64,000 nt of DNA, taken from positions 744,001 to 808,000 of the forward strand of contig CAXHTR010000005.1 of assembly GCA_964019655.1 (NCBI GenBank). Direction: 5' to 3'. Source of the DNA: Perkinsela sp. pyNocScin1 (Eukaryota; Euglenozoa; Kinetoplastea; Prokinetoplastida; Perkinselidae). This document shows, piece after piece, positions 19,914 to 29,429 of this stretch; within the stretch, counting starts at the first letter, position 1; each line of letters starts with the position of its first letter. Under the pieces are notes generated by a model, which ran no database searches, was not told where the DNA came from, and saw nothing but the letters and a program-made list of their open reading frames with translations. The position numbers and the translations under genes are program-made.

Positions 19914-21117
19914 AGAAGCTATGCAAATCTGATTGAAATATCATTGCGATGCGATTTCCCATCGAGTAGATATTCTTATTACACAGATTCTTGCATGTCA
20001 AATAAAACTTAGTTGAACCAACAGACAAAATGCCATAGGTTTGATTCCGGGAAAGCTGAGTATGAAATAGAAGATCCCTGATCAACTTCTGCTCCTCCCA
20101 TTCATGCAGTAGTTTTTCTGAAGTGATAATGACATTAAGAATATGCCCGTACATAAATTATGTGGCTCTTATGATTGAATGCACAATGAATATTCAGGTT
20201 CAAGTTCAGCAAGCGCTATTCTATAAGGAACTCAAAGTTTTGGTACGGCTCCTGTTGGGAAAGGTCGCTGACGGATAAAGGACAGTTTGTTTGACATGGA
20301 CAAGAAGTTTGACTTAGTTGTCAATTTACCTGTCCAATAGTAGTACCTGGAAAGGCAGTTTGACACAAGACGGACAGATTAGTAAGATGAGCTGATTTAC
20401 AAGTCAAAAAACTTTCTCTACGGCATTTCGCTTCTTTGCAAGAGGAAACGTTGAATAGAGCTTCTGTTGATTGGGTCATTACGGTGCTTCAGTTGCATAT
20501 ATTGTTAATTGGAATTCAATCTAGGAATATTTCTCAAGCTAACAAACACATAAGCGAAGCTTATTTTACAAGATGGTCCTTCATTTTATCTATGAATGAT
20601 CGTAAAACTTTACGTTAATGTATCCTCAAGCTGATGTCATGTTACTGATTTCAGCCATCAAGTAATGTTGTTCCTAGAGCCATTTGAAATTCAACAGAGC
20701 TATTGTTCAGCAAAAAGACAGCATGTACTCGTTATCTAAGATATCTTTTTCAGGGAATTTCAAGTGCACGTTTTATCACCTTAAACAGCAAGTTTTCAAT
20801 ATATAATCTCTCAGCGTTACCTATCGTATTCTTGTATTTGGATCGAGTAGGTTTTGATCTCCTACATCGACTACATTCACTTCCAAAGCTTATTTATTCT
20901 ATTAAAGAATTAGAAAGGTCAAATTTATAGTTTGGCCTAAGAAATTCGAGTTGTTTGTCTTAAAAGCTCAGGTTGCTGGAATGGGAGCAAAATGAGGTCA
21001 AACTACTTGAGCGTTCGGGAAAGACAGCCCGCTCCAAAAATAAACACTTGAAAACCTAGAAGCATAAAAGGATAGGAAATATAAACTTACTAACTAAGTA
21101 CTTAGTTTCGAATTTTA
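19914..21117. other. Intergenic region with weak LRR-like strings
   Basis: No intact gene is recognised. A plus-strand stretch at about 20790-20920 reads LSALPIVFLYLDRVGFDL then LPKLIYSI, spaced like two decayed LRRs. The minus strand near 20154-19990 reads ITSEKLLHEWEEQKL, which resembles a class B C-terminal cap. Both are weak and may be chance. Confidence 0.3.
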
Positions 21118-22758
21118 ATGCTTCATATCGTCCTCACAGCTGACAGTATACTAGCACGAGCAGGCCCCGCTATGCTCAGCGATCAGACACGGATGGAGCT
21201 TCTCGTCGCAGGTCTCTCGGAAAACTCACTCGAGCAGTTTCAAGATGAGTCAGGTGACTTCCATGATATCAAAGGCTGGCAAGATGTTCGCTGCAATGAG
21301 GAAAATACCATCGTTGCGATCGAATGGGGAGGCGTGGAGAAGGATGGAAGCCTTGCCTTCGAATACCTCCCAGACAACCTCGAAATTCTCGACGTTTCAA
21401 GTGAGAGTACAGATGGATCACTCACAGGCACACTCGACACAACATCGCTCCCAAGATCGCTCATCAAGTTCTTCGCTGGAGAAAACGCGCTTGACGGATC
21501 CATCAATTTTGTAGCCCTGCCGCCTTTACTCGAAGAGTTCAATGCCATAGCAAACCAATTTACAGGCAGCGCTAACCTCGAAAATCTTCCACGCGGGCTC
21601 CGCAGATTCGTCATCGCCTTCAATCGTTTTTCAGGAAGTTTGAATTTGACAAAGCTTCCAGAGCATCTCCAAACGCTCGATCTCAATCAGAATCAATTTG
21701 AGGATGCTGTCGATATCGGCAAGCTTCCAGATAGCCTCCAAGCACTACATATCGCTTACAATTGCCATGACAGCGAGGTATCGCTTGGTAGCCTACCAGC
21801 GAATCTCAAATACATTGCACTCAGTGGCAACGAATTCGAGGGCGAAGCTATGCTCACGCAGCTCCCGCCTACTCTCGAAGTCTTAAGCCTGGAGGCCAAC
21901 AAATTTCAAGGAAGTCTCAATCTCGAGCACCTCCCAGCAAGGCTGGAGACCCTCGAACTCGCCTCGAATCGCTTTGAGGGCAGCGTGTGCCTCACTGCAC
22001 TGCCCGCAAGCCTCAAAGATCTCGATCTCTCGCAGAATTGCCTTCAGGGAGAAATTAATCTTTGTGCATTGCCACAGCGTCTCACGGAGCTGGTCCTGAG
22101 CTGCAATGAGTTTCAAGGGGAACTCGATCTGAGCGCTCTCCCAGAGTTCATAACTATGCTACAAATGCGAGGCAACAATCTGACGGGGAGTGTTCATTTC
22201 GCACAACTTCGGGAGTTTATCCATTACATTGCGCTTGGGGACAACAATTTTACGGGGTCCATCGACCTGAGCGTGCTCTCAGAGGATTTGTTCGAGCTGT
22301 CACTCACTACGAACTCGCTTGAGGGGTCGCTCGACCTGACGAGATTGCCCGGCCGCCTCGAGACGCTTCACCTCGGGGAAAACGGTTTTACAGGGAGTGT
22401 CAACCTGCGCGAGTTACCAGATTTTCTCGTTGAGCTCTTTCTTTGCAAAAATCAGCTGAGCGGGAGTCTGGACCTGACGGCACTACCGGGCACGCTGTAC
22501 GCACTGGATTTATCTGAGAACAATTTTAACGGCAAAGTGGATCTATCCGCTTTGCCTGAGGAGCTGTACTCGCTCTTGTTAAAGAATAATCAGCTAGAGG
22601 GAAGCATCAGCTACGAGAAGCTGCCAGAGAGCCTGGAGGTTCTACGAGTGCAAGGGAACCATTTCGAGGGAAAGTGCGAGGACATCGGTGAAGACAGCGC
22701 GAATGCGATTGAAGAGAGCAGTGGTGAAGAAGAACAGTGTTCCGCCGACGAAGCGTAG
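21118..22758 (+). CDS. Largest class A1 LRR protein, 19 repeats
   Basis: This encodes 546 residues, the longest protein in the window. The leader (MLHIVLTADS) is followed by the cap (MLSDQTRMELLVAGL) and a cap site with a single cysteine (KGWQDVRCNEE). Nineteen LRRs follow in nearly unbroken 23-residue phase; in two the LP is replaced (LREFI, LSEDL). The C-terminus is strongly acidic (SSGEEEQCSADEA) and lacks VVDENG. Neighbouring repeats resemble one another, which fits growth by duplication of 69-bp units. Predicted secreted; the acidic tail could be an interaction surface. Confidence 0.93.
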   Translation: MLHIVLTADSILARAGPAMLSDQTRMELLVAGLSENSLEQFQDESGDFHDIKGWQDVRCNEENTIVAIEWGGVEKDGSLAFEYLPDNLEILDVSSESTDGSLTGTLDTTSLPRSLIKFFAGENALDGSINFVALPPLLEEFNAIANQFTGSANLENLPRGLRRFVIAFNRFSGSLNLTKLPEHLQTLDLNQNQFEDAVDIGKLPDSLQALHIAYNCHDSEVSLGSLPANLKYIALSGNEFEGEAMLTQLPPTLEVLSLEANKFQGSLNLEHLPARLETLELASNRFEGSVCLTALPASLKDLDLSQNCLQGEINLCALPQRLTELVLSCNEFQGELDLSALPEFITMLQMRGNNLTGSVHFAQLREFIHYIALGDNNFTGSIDLSVLSEDLFELSLTTNSLEGSLDLTRLPGRLETLHLGENGFTGSVNLRELPDFLVELFLCKNQLSGSLDLTALPGTLYALDLSENNFNGKVDLSALPEELYSLLLKNNQLEGSISYEKLPESLEVLRVQGNHFEGKCEDIGEDSANAIEESSGEEEQCSADEA

Positions 22759-23023
22759 ATATGCAGATAAGAGGGCAAAATCGCATTGATATACAAAATT
22801 TAGGGATAAAGTATTTATGAGATATAGATATATGAGTATACTAGCGCTGTAAGTGTCTCGGGGCTACCTCTATTAGCTAAGAATTTTCTTCTATATATTC
22901 AAATGCCGTGGCTTTCTCATATCTTAAACGGTTAGAAATGCTATGCATCGTGAGCATCACAGGCTCTTCAGCAAGTTTTATTGACGTATCGATTGACTGC
23001 GAACTCTATAAACCTCTGTCATC

Positions 23024-23332
23024 ATGACCAGTATTCTTCAGTACTTCCAAATCGAAACGACGCAAACATGGGGAACACTCACATTCTCAGTGCTACCCCG
23101 CCGTCTGAAAGAGTTCCGTGTTCCGAACAATTGCTTTCGGGGTGAGATAGATCTGACTTTTTTGCCACCAGGCATTCGAGTCATCGACCGTTCATCGAAC
23201 CTCATCGAGAAGGTCACCGTCATCAACGCGATGCTCCCAAAGTCTTTGAGCGACGTTTTCCTGCACGCACAAGAGAAACTCCGTGTGCGCTGCATCGACG
23301 AGGAGAAGCCAAAGGCGTGCATTCACACGTAG
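23024..23332 (+). CDS. Truncated LRR fragment, class B C-terminus
   Basis: The open frame encodes 102 residues beginning MTSILQYFQIETT. It contains only LTFSVLPRRLKEFRV, one LRR (NCFRGEIDLTFLPPGI) and the class B C-terminal block (AMLPKSLSDV, then C-I-D-E-E-K-P-K-A-C-I-H-T). The usual cap and middle repeats are missing, and the leader is poor. It could be a small expressed paralogue, but a deletion-derived fragment is as likely. It lies between two large A1 genes on the same strand. Confidence 0.55.
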   Translation: MTSILQYFQIETTQTWGTLTFSVLPRRLKEFRVPNNCFRGEIDLTFLPPGIRVIDRSSNLIEKVTVINAMLPKSLSDVFLHAQEKLRVRCIDEEKPKACIHT

Positions 23333-23591
23333 GCATCCTAAGATTTGGTGAGGCTTAATTAAAATTGCGCATGAACAAAAGATTGCGAAAAACAGGCTAA
23401 GTCATCATGTATCATTGTTTGGTCCGTTATCGCGGGCGCTCATGTATACATAGGTCTCTTTCTGAGTAAATTCTTCAATGACAATTGGTTCATATAGAGA
23501 CGACGATAAATATTTGCATCACACGTCAGCTATTGTAAATTTGCAGAAAAGAAGAATTGTACCGCTGCACTCTATTATCAGTATTTTTAAA

Positions 23592-24878
23592 ATGCGTACA
23601 ATCTTACATTATCTCGCTGCGGTAGATCCAAGCCTTGGCCGACTTGACCATTCCTCGCTTTCTCAGCAGTCGCTCATGGAAATGTTTGTCGAGGGCTTTG
23701 CAGATAAATACATTCACGTCGATGAAGCCGGCAACTACACAGACTGCACAGAGTGGGAGGGTGTCGAATGCGATGATGAGAACAATATCTATTCAATCAA
23801 TTGGTTTCTCGAGGACATCGGCGAGGAATCTTTTCGTGGCTCCGCGAATTTTCAGTTTCTGCCCTCAAGCGTTACCTCGCTCTTTTTGGATAACCACCAG
23901 CTCGAAGGCAATCTCGATGTTCGCGACCTACCTCCAGGACTTGAGATTCTCACCGTTTGCAGCAATAAGCTTACGGGTAGTATTGACTGCAGCGAAGCGC
24001 CATCTTCCATGCAAGTCCTCTTCTTCCGTGAGAACCAGCTTCGTGGAACTGTCGATTTAACGAAATTGCCCTCGACGATGAAAGAGATAGACTTTTCATA
24101 CAATGCACTCTCTGGTGATATTGCACTCGAAAGCCTACCGACCGGCTTGCGCATTCTCATTCTTGAGTCAAACGCGTTTACGGGGGTCGTGAATCTGTGC
24201 GAGCTCCCAGACGTCCTTGAAGTGCTTTCCATTGAGTCGAACCATCTGCATGGGACACTCGACCTAACACGCTTTCCGAAGGCAATGGAGACCTTTAGTG
24301 CTCGTCAAAATAAATTCCACGGCGAAATAAACCTACACAGTCTCCCATCTGGGATGAAAGAGATTTACGCAGACTATATGCCACTCACAGGAACGTTGGA
24401 TCCCTCCAAGCTACCATCAACGCTCCAAATGCTCTCGCTGTCTGGGGCTGCACTTTCTGGCGAGTTCGACTTCAGCGCATTACCAGCGGGGCTAGAAGCG
24501 CTTTCCCTTGACGAATGCAAGCTGCACGGTACAGCAGATCTCGGGGTGCTCCCTCGAACGATGCGAGAGTTTTCGCTTGAGAACACAAAGTTCACGGGAA
24601 CAGTCGATTTAGGTAAGATCCCGCGGCCACTCTCGATTTTCTACATCAACGGGAACGAATTCGAGGGCTCGTTGAATGTCCCAGCACTTCCACGTGGCCT
24701 CGGGCAATTTAACGTTGCCGACAACAATTTTTCGGGAACCATTGATATTCAAAATCTCCCTGTAACGTTGACAATTTTCGATGTCTCGAACAATAAGCTC
24801 ACGGGAAGCATCTACCGGGGTTCGCACTTACCTGCGAAGTTTCACATCGATGGCAACGAGCTGAAACTGATCAGTTAA
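23592..24878 (+). CDS. Class A1 LRR protein, 14 repeats
   Basis: This encodes 428 residues from ATG 23592 (MRTILHYLAAVDPSLGRLD). An in-frame ATG at 23478 would add 38 residues that no relative has. The cap reads SLSQQSLMEMFVEGF and is followed by C-T-E-W-E-G-V-E-C, the canonical cap cysteine motif. Fourteen LRRs follow, including TPSTLQ-like units LPSTL and LPSTM. The tail is short (HIDGNELKLIS) with no VVDENG. An AG 15 bases upstream of the ATG could serve as acceptor. Predicted secreted; ligand unknown. Confidence 0.92.
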   Translation: MRTILHYLAAVDPSLGRLDHSSLSQQSLMEMFVEGFADKYIHVDEAGNYTDCTEWEGVECDDENNIYSINWFLEDIGEESFRGSANFQFLPSSVTSLFLDNHQLEGNLDVRDLPPGLEILTVCSNKLTGSIDCSEAPSSMQVLFFRENQLRGTVDLTKLPSTMKEIDFSYNALSGDIALESLPTGLRILILESNAFTGVVNLCELPDVLEVLSIESNHLHGTLDLTRFPKAMETFSARQNKFHGEINLHSLPSGMKEIYADYMPLTGTLDPSKLPSTLQMLSLSGAALSGEFDFSALPAGLEALSLDECKLHGTADLGVLPRTMREFSLENTKFTGTVDLGKIPRPLSIFYINGNEFEGSLNVPALPRGLGQFNVADNNFSGTIDIQNLPVTLTIFDVSNNKLTGSIYRGSHLPAKFHIDGNELKLIS

Positions 24879-25375
24879 AGCACAGAGAAGGCGATTAAAA
24901 CGGAAAAAATGAGAGATGATAATTAATGTAATGCAGCAGGGCACGTAGAGATCAAGATTTGACTGTTTCCCTGTTAGGTTTTTTTATAAATGACGATGCG
25001 CGATATTTCCAACTGACGTTGAATGATGATGAGTGTGTGTGTGTGTATGCGATCAATTTAGTACACGTGCGTGTATACGTATCACGATTCATATGATAAT
25101 AGTGACCCAGGTCTCAACCGCAGTGAAATAATGAGAAAACGGAGAAAAACAAGAAGACAGAAGTTGAATAAACATGCAAAAGTAAACTGTATTCTAATAT
25201 CAAGGGTATTTGGCTACGGAAATTCTCCTTTGCCAAGCTGTGAGCATGATCTGCGATCAGGTGCTCGTTAGAGTGTATTGCAGAAATCCCTATCTCAGAA
25301 GTCATGGTATGTGGAATTTCATCCTTTCATAGAATTTAATCTTTTTCCGCCTTACTGACTCGCTAAATACTTATT
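24879..25375. other. Intergenic region with a (GT)7 tract
   Basis: No gene is recognised. A (GT)7 microsatellite lies at about 25033-25046. A lysine- and arginine-rich open frame around 25130-25270 has no family resemblance and is probably spurious. Confidence 0.35.
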
Positions 25376-26206
25376 ATGAAGATTTCTGCATTTTTGTGCC
25401 TGTTGTGTGCAGACGCTATTGGCCGCATTGACATGACCACTATTAGTGAGCAGAGTATCATGGAGCTCTTTGTTCAAGATATCGAAAACCTGTCATCCCT
25501 GTGTGACGAGGATGGCACATTCATACCGATCGAAAAGTGGCCAGGCGTAGCGCTCAGCTGTGATGGAAGAGTGGTGAGTGTTGATATGGCAGCAACGCTC
25601 TCCTTTCAAGATTTTCTCTACAATGACGGCGCGCAATACAAGATCGGACCTGGGGGCACTATTCACTTTCAGTACACTCCCCGCGCACTTGAAGTGCTGA
25701 AGATACCGGGCCTCGCGCTAGAAGGGACACTCAAGACTTCCGATCTTCCAAGCACGCTTCGACATCTGGATGTCAATCATAACAAACTGCACGGAAGCCT
25801 TGACGCGACAAATTTCCCAGCATCGCTCCAATTCATCGATATTTCTGATAATGCTATGAGTGGAACGCTCGACTTGACGCATTTGCCGCCAAAGCTGGAG
25901 ATATTCAAGGCTTCTTGCAGTAACTTTGAGGGCAATGTTGATTTTACTTCGCTACCACAGACTCTGAGTGCTTTGTATCTACACGGGAATCCGCTTTCGG
26001 GGGAGATTGATCTCTCAAATTTGCCAGACAGTCTGCATGTCATCAATCTGTTTGGCACCAAGTTCGGTCAAGAGAAGCTCGTGGTGCATCTCCCATCGGA
26101 GGGCTCGGCGTTTTACAGCATTGACATACGCAAATTTAAAGAGATCGTTGACACGAACGGTCGCGAAATTACTGGAGGTCGGGACTGGAATGCAAATGCC
26201 CACTAA
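25376..26206 (+). CDS. Class A1 LRR protein, six repeats
   Basis: This encodes 276 residues. The leader (MKISAFLCLLCAD) is followed by the cap (TISEQSIMELFVQDI). The cap cysteine motif is reduced to one cysteine (WPGVALSC). A glycine-rich insert (YNDGAQYKIGPGG) precedes the first repeat. Six LRRs follow (TPRAL, LPSTL, FPASL, LPPKL, LPQTL, LPDSL). The C-terminal motif is I-V-D-T-N-G-R, matching the VVDENG element. Predicted secreted; role unknown. Confidence 0.92.
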   Translation: MKISAFLCLLCADAIGRIDMTTISEQSIMELFVQDIENLSSLCDEDGTFIPIEKWPGVALSCDGRVVSVDMAATLSFQDFLYNDGAQYKIGPGGTIHFQYTPRALEVLKIPGLALEGTLKTSDLPSTLRHLDVNHNKLHGSLDATNFPASLQFIDISDNAMSGTLDLTHLPPKLEIFKASCSNFEGNVDFTSLPQTLSALYLHGNPLSGEIDLSNLPDSLHVINLFGTKFGQEKLVVHLPSEGSAFYSIDIRKFKEIVDTNGREITGGRDWNANAH

Positions 26207-26369
26207 ACGAAAGAAGTATTGAATAGAAACGCATTGATCATTGGTTTTAATCGAATACATATTGGCGTCTTTTGGTACTCCCAGAAAATCAGTGAGGCGC
26301 TTGATTGGATACATATTTTTTTGCATTGTAGAGTTCAATGCTCTCGATTAGTTCTTCTCAGACTCTAAA

Positions 26370-26450
26370 AATAGGAATTTTTTGGGTTCAGTCTGAAATT
26401 CACTGACCTCAAAGAGCCAGGTTCTACAGATAAAATTCCTTTGAATTACA
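26370..26450 (+). repeat. Diverged direct repeat, copy 1
   Basis: This segment shares interrupted identity (AATAGGAAT, CAGTCTGAAAT-CACTG, AAAATTCCT-TGAAT-AC) with 27577-27650 in the same orientation. The two copies flank the LRR gene at 26805-27569. They may be traces of a dispersed element or of a duplication. Confidence 0.6.
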
Positions 26451-26779
26451 TTACATCGAGGTAATTCGACGTCAGTTGAGATTTCATACAGCTCAAAATG
26501 GGGTCAGTCAGGCTGCAAATTCAAAGGTTTGGGAACATTAGGAGAACCTCGATGCATCCATGCGGCCTCTTCCGTGCATTTTAAAAGCTCAGCAGGGACG
26601 CACTTTATACGTGACTGCATCTTTTGATAGAAATGGGCGATTTCTTTTACAACATGAAGATCGATTCTATGTGAAATCATACCATAGCTAGCATAATCCA
26701 ACGCTGTTATAAGCTTTCGGTGGAACTGTGCCCTGAATCTCCCTTTCACATCAATTTTCAACACTTCATGAATAACCCC

Positions 26780-26797
26780 TTTTACTTTCATCTTCAG
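26780..26797 (+). promoter_or_regulatory. Candidate trans-splice acceptor
   Basis: A pyrimidine-rich run ends in CAG at 26795-26797, only seven bases before ATG 26805. It looks like a spliced-leader acceptor with a very short 5' untranslated region. Confidence 0.45.
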
Positions 26798-26804
26798 TCT
26801 CACA

Positions 26805-27569
26805 ATGAGCGCAATGCTCCTCACTGCCGCAGCCGACAGTGCCCTTGGGCGTTTGGATCACGCATCTCTCCCACAGCAAGCGCAGATGGAGATTCTCATA
26901 GACGGCCTCACGTACACATCAAAGCAAAAATTTACAGACAGCCACGGCGCCTATCTGGATATCGGCGAGTGGCCGCACGTCCACGCAAACTCGATGGGGC
27001 AGATCACTCGCGTTCTCTGGAGTGGCTTTGATATCACAGGCACACTTCGCCTCGAATTTCTGCCCGAAAGCCTTCTGTGGCTCGACCTCTCCCTCAACGC
27101 GGTGCATGGGACGCTCGATGCCGCGCAGCTGCCCCGCAATCTCAGCGTTCTGTCCTTCCGGCGCGCCGCTTTAGAGGGAAACCTCAATATCGCCGACTTG
27201 CCACGAACACTCACGTCGCTGAAGCTGGAATGCTGTGGGCTGCGAGGCACACTCGACTTTTCCGTGCTGCCACAGAAATTATCATACTTGAATATACGAA
27301 ACAATGACTTTAATGGAGAAATCGATGTAACGAAGCTCCCAGAGACCCTCACAACGCTCGATCTGCGACGAAATAACTTTGTGGGAAGCCCGGACCTGAC
27401 AAGCCTGCCACCCACTATGAGTTTTCTGTTGCTTAGTGGAAACAAATTTAGCAGCGTCGTACGGGTCGTTGTTCGGGAGTCTTTGCTCATCAATCTGTCG
27501 AACAATCAGATTGAAAAAATAGTGGACGAGAACGGACACACAGTCACTCATGCGAATGTGGCGTACTAA
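26805..27569 (+). CDS. Class A1 LRR protein, six repeats
   Basis: This encodes 254 residues from ATG 26805; a second ATG three codons on would also leave a leader (MLLTAAADSALGRLD). The cap reads SLPQQAQMEILIDGL, and the cap cysteines are absent (GEWPHVHAN). Six LRRs follow (LPESL, LPRNL, LPRTL, LPQKL, LPETL, LPPTM). The C-terminal motif K-I-V-D-E-N-G-H is complete, with an eight-residue tail. Diverged direct repeats flank the gene, at 26370 and 27577. Predicted secreted. Confidence 0.92.
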   Translation: MSAMLLTAAADSALGRLDHASLPQQAQMEILIDGLTYTSKQKFTDSHGAYLDIGEWPHVHANSMGQITRVLWSGFDITGTLRLEFLPESLLWLDLSLNAVHGTLDAAQLPRNLSVLSFRRAALEGNLNIADLPRTLTSLKLECCGLRGTLDFSVLPQKLSYLNIRNNDFNGEIDVTKLPETLTTLDLRRNNFVGSPDLTSLPPTMSFLLLSGNKFSSVVRVVVRESLLINLSNNQIEKIVDENGHTVTHANVAY

Positions 27570-27576
27570 CACAGTG

Positions 27577-27650
27577 AATAGGAATAGGAGGTCAGTCTGA
27601 AATCCACTGCCCCCTAGGAACTAGTATCATAGAGAAAATTCCTGTGAATC
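27577..27650 (+). repeat. Diverged direct repeat, copy 2
   Basis: This is the partner of 26370-26450. It begins eight bases after the stop codon of the LRR gene at 26805-27569, so it overlaps that gene's 3' untranslated region. Confidence 0.6.
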
Positions 27651-27677
27651 ACCAGTAAAGCAAAGGATCTAGGGCAC

Positions 27678-27766
27678 AGGTTCCCCAGAGGTGGCCATGG
27701 GCCACCCTGGGTGGCCGTAACGACTTTTAAAGGTGGTACTAGAAATTGTACAGACCTGGGGAACCT
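27678..27766. repeat. Inverted repeat in a GC-rich intergenic stretch
   Basis: AGGTTCCCCAG (27678-27688) and its complement CTGGGGAACCT (27756-27766) enclose about 67 bases that contain GGTGGCC repeats. The style (CAGGTTCCCC ends, short subterminal repeats) recalls the hAT-like elements elsewhere in the window. No clean 8-bp duplication is visible, so it may be a decayed or solo end. Confidence 0.5.
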
Positions 27767-27938
27767 CTGATCCAGGGGTCAGGTGAGATATCAAAGGGCG
27801 AAATGTGGGGTTTTCGGGGCACACAATTTTCAAAGGTTGGGAAGCACTGAGCAAGCAGCAAAGCTGTCAGATAACCGCCACAATGAAATTTCTTGAAAAT
27901 CAACTTTACTTCGCTTTCATACACTTCGTTAGATATAA

Positions 27939-29315
27939 ATGCATCTGATCAATATTTTCTTCGTTGCGACAGGCGATGCACACCTCAGCCGCCTCGACCC
28001 AGCGCTCCTCGGCCCACAAGCACTGCTCGAGATGTTTTTCGATGGCGTCAAGCGCAAACAGGAGTTTCAGGATGAAAACAAGAATTATACAAACTTCGAG
28101 GATTGGGACAACGTGCACTGCGACGAGCGCGGTGATGTCATCGAGCTGATCTTCGGACTTCCCCCAGGTGACGCGATCCACGGGCTTTGGGGCTCCGTCA
28201 ACATGCGCTTTGCCCCTTTGACTGTGCAGGAGATAACGCTCCAAAATAACGCGCTGACGGGGACAATCGACGTGCGTGAGTGGCCAGAAGCGCTCATCGA
28301 AATAAACCTGAGCTACAACAAGCTCACGGGAAGCGTCGAGATCGGCGCGCTCCCACCAAAACTGGTCAAGCTTTTCCTCCACGGGAACGAGCTGACGGGG
28401 ACACTCGACCTAACGGCCTTTCCGCCCTGTGTGCAGGTCGCAGGCCTCTCGATAAATAAATTTCACGGGCCCATCGACCTCACAAAGCTCGGCAAATCCG
28501 TCACATCTGTGATGGTCACCGACAACGAGCTCTGCGGCACCGTCGATCTGTCGCAGCTGCCCCCAGCGATGGAGTGGGTTTCACTCGACAACAATGCTTT
28601 TGAGGGGGAAATTTCGATATTTGGCCTGCCTGACACAATCAAAATGCTCTTTCTGCGGAACAACAAATTTCGCGGGGAGTTCAACTTGGGGAAGCTCCCC
28701 TCGTCGATACAGACGCTTGCGCTCTCTGGAAACAAGCTCAGTGGAGAAATTGACTTCACACAAATCCGCGACCTGCGCCATCTGACAGAGCTGGAAATGG
28801 ACGAGAACAATTTTTTGGGGAAGTTGGATGTGGCCAACCTTCCGCCCTGCCTCATCAAGCTGCACACCGACCACAACGAGATGACAGGGCCGTTCGACTT
28901 TGATGCGCTCCCAAGGGGCCTCGCGGACTTGTGCGTCGAAAAGAACGCTTTTGAGGGGACTGTGGAAACTGCGCGGCTTCCGCAGACGTTTGAGTGGTTT
29001 GTTATCTCGAGCAATAATTTTCAAGGGACTTTTTCTTTTGCAACGCTGCCGCCTCCCATGGAGTTCATTGACATCGCGAGGAACGCGTTCGAAGGCGAAA
29101 TGGACCTACGGCAGCTACCGCAGAATCTGAGCACGCTGAACGCATCGCAAAATCATTTCGCAGGGTCTCTAGACACAGCGAACCTCCCGAGGAAACTGCG
29201 CGCAGTGGATGTCTCGGAGAATAATCTGAGCGGCGTTTTATGCATTCCGATACGCTTCCATTTCAATGCGTTCAAGAACGAAGAGAACAACTTTGAAGAT
29301 GTAAAATTTGGATGA
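27939..29315 (+). CDS. Class A1 LRR protein, 15 repeats
   Basis: This encodes 458 residues. The leader (MHLINIFFVATGD) is followed by the cap (LLGPQALLEMFFDGV) and a cap site with one cysteine (EDWDNVHCDERG). Fifteen LRRs follow. One is atypical, I-R-D-L-R-H-L-T-E-L, where the LP is lost. Several LRRs have unusual starts (WPEAL, FPPCV, LGKSV). No VVDENG motif is present; the tail is NNFEDVKFG. It approaches the A2 proteins in length but has the A1 cap. AATAAA lies about 15 bases after the stop. Predicted secreted. Confidence 0.93.
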   Translation: MHLINIFFVATGDAHLSRLDPALLGPQALLEMFFDGVKRKQEFQDENKNYTNFEDWDNVHCDERGDVIELIFGLPPGDAIHGLWGSVNMRFAPLTVQEITLQNNALTGTIDVREWPEALIEINLSYNKLTGSVEIGALPPKLVKLFLHGNELTGTLDLTAFPPCVQVAGLSINKFHGPIDLTKLGKSVTSVMVTDNELCGTVDLSQLPPAMEWVSLDNNAFEGEISIFGLPDTIKMLFLRNNKFRGEFNLGKLPSSIQTLALSGNKLSGEIDFTQIRDLRHLTELEMDENNFLGKLDVANLPPCLIKLHTDHNEMTGPFDFDALPRGLADLCVEKNAFEGTVETARLPQTFEWFVISSNNFQGTFSFATLPPPMEFIDIARNAFEGEMDLRQLPQNLSTLNASQNHFAGSLDTANLPRKLRAVDVSENNLSGVLCIPIRFHFNAFKNEENNFEDVKFG

Positions 29316-29429
29316 GCACGAAAAATATTTGAATAAATGAAACATTGAGTATTTATACTTCGTCGATATCTCGAGATCATGCGCAGACCCACAATGAATT
29401 TTGTTTCTTTTGAAAAATACTCTAGTAGA

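Noticed and set aside
21118-22758. Regular repeat spacing that might suggest a CRISPR or satellite array
   Set aside because: The 69-bp period encodes the 23-residue LRR in frame, with codon-level divergence. There are no identical repeats with unique spacers.
27678-27845. A complete hAT element in the gap after 27569
   Set aside because: Inverted CAGGTTCCCC ends exist, but the outer boundary is unclear and no 8-bp duplication was found. It is listed only as an inverted repeat.
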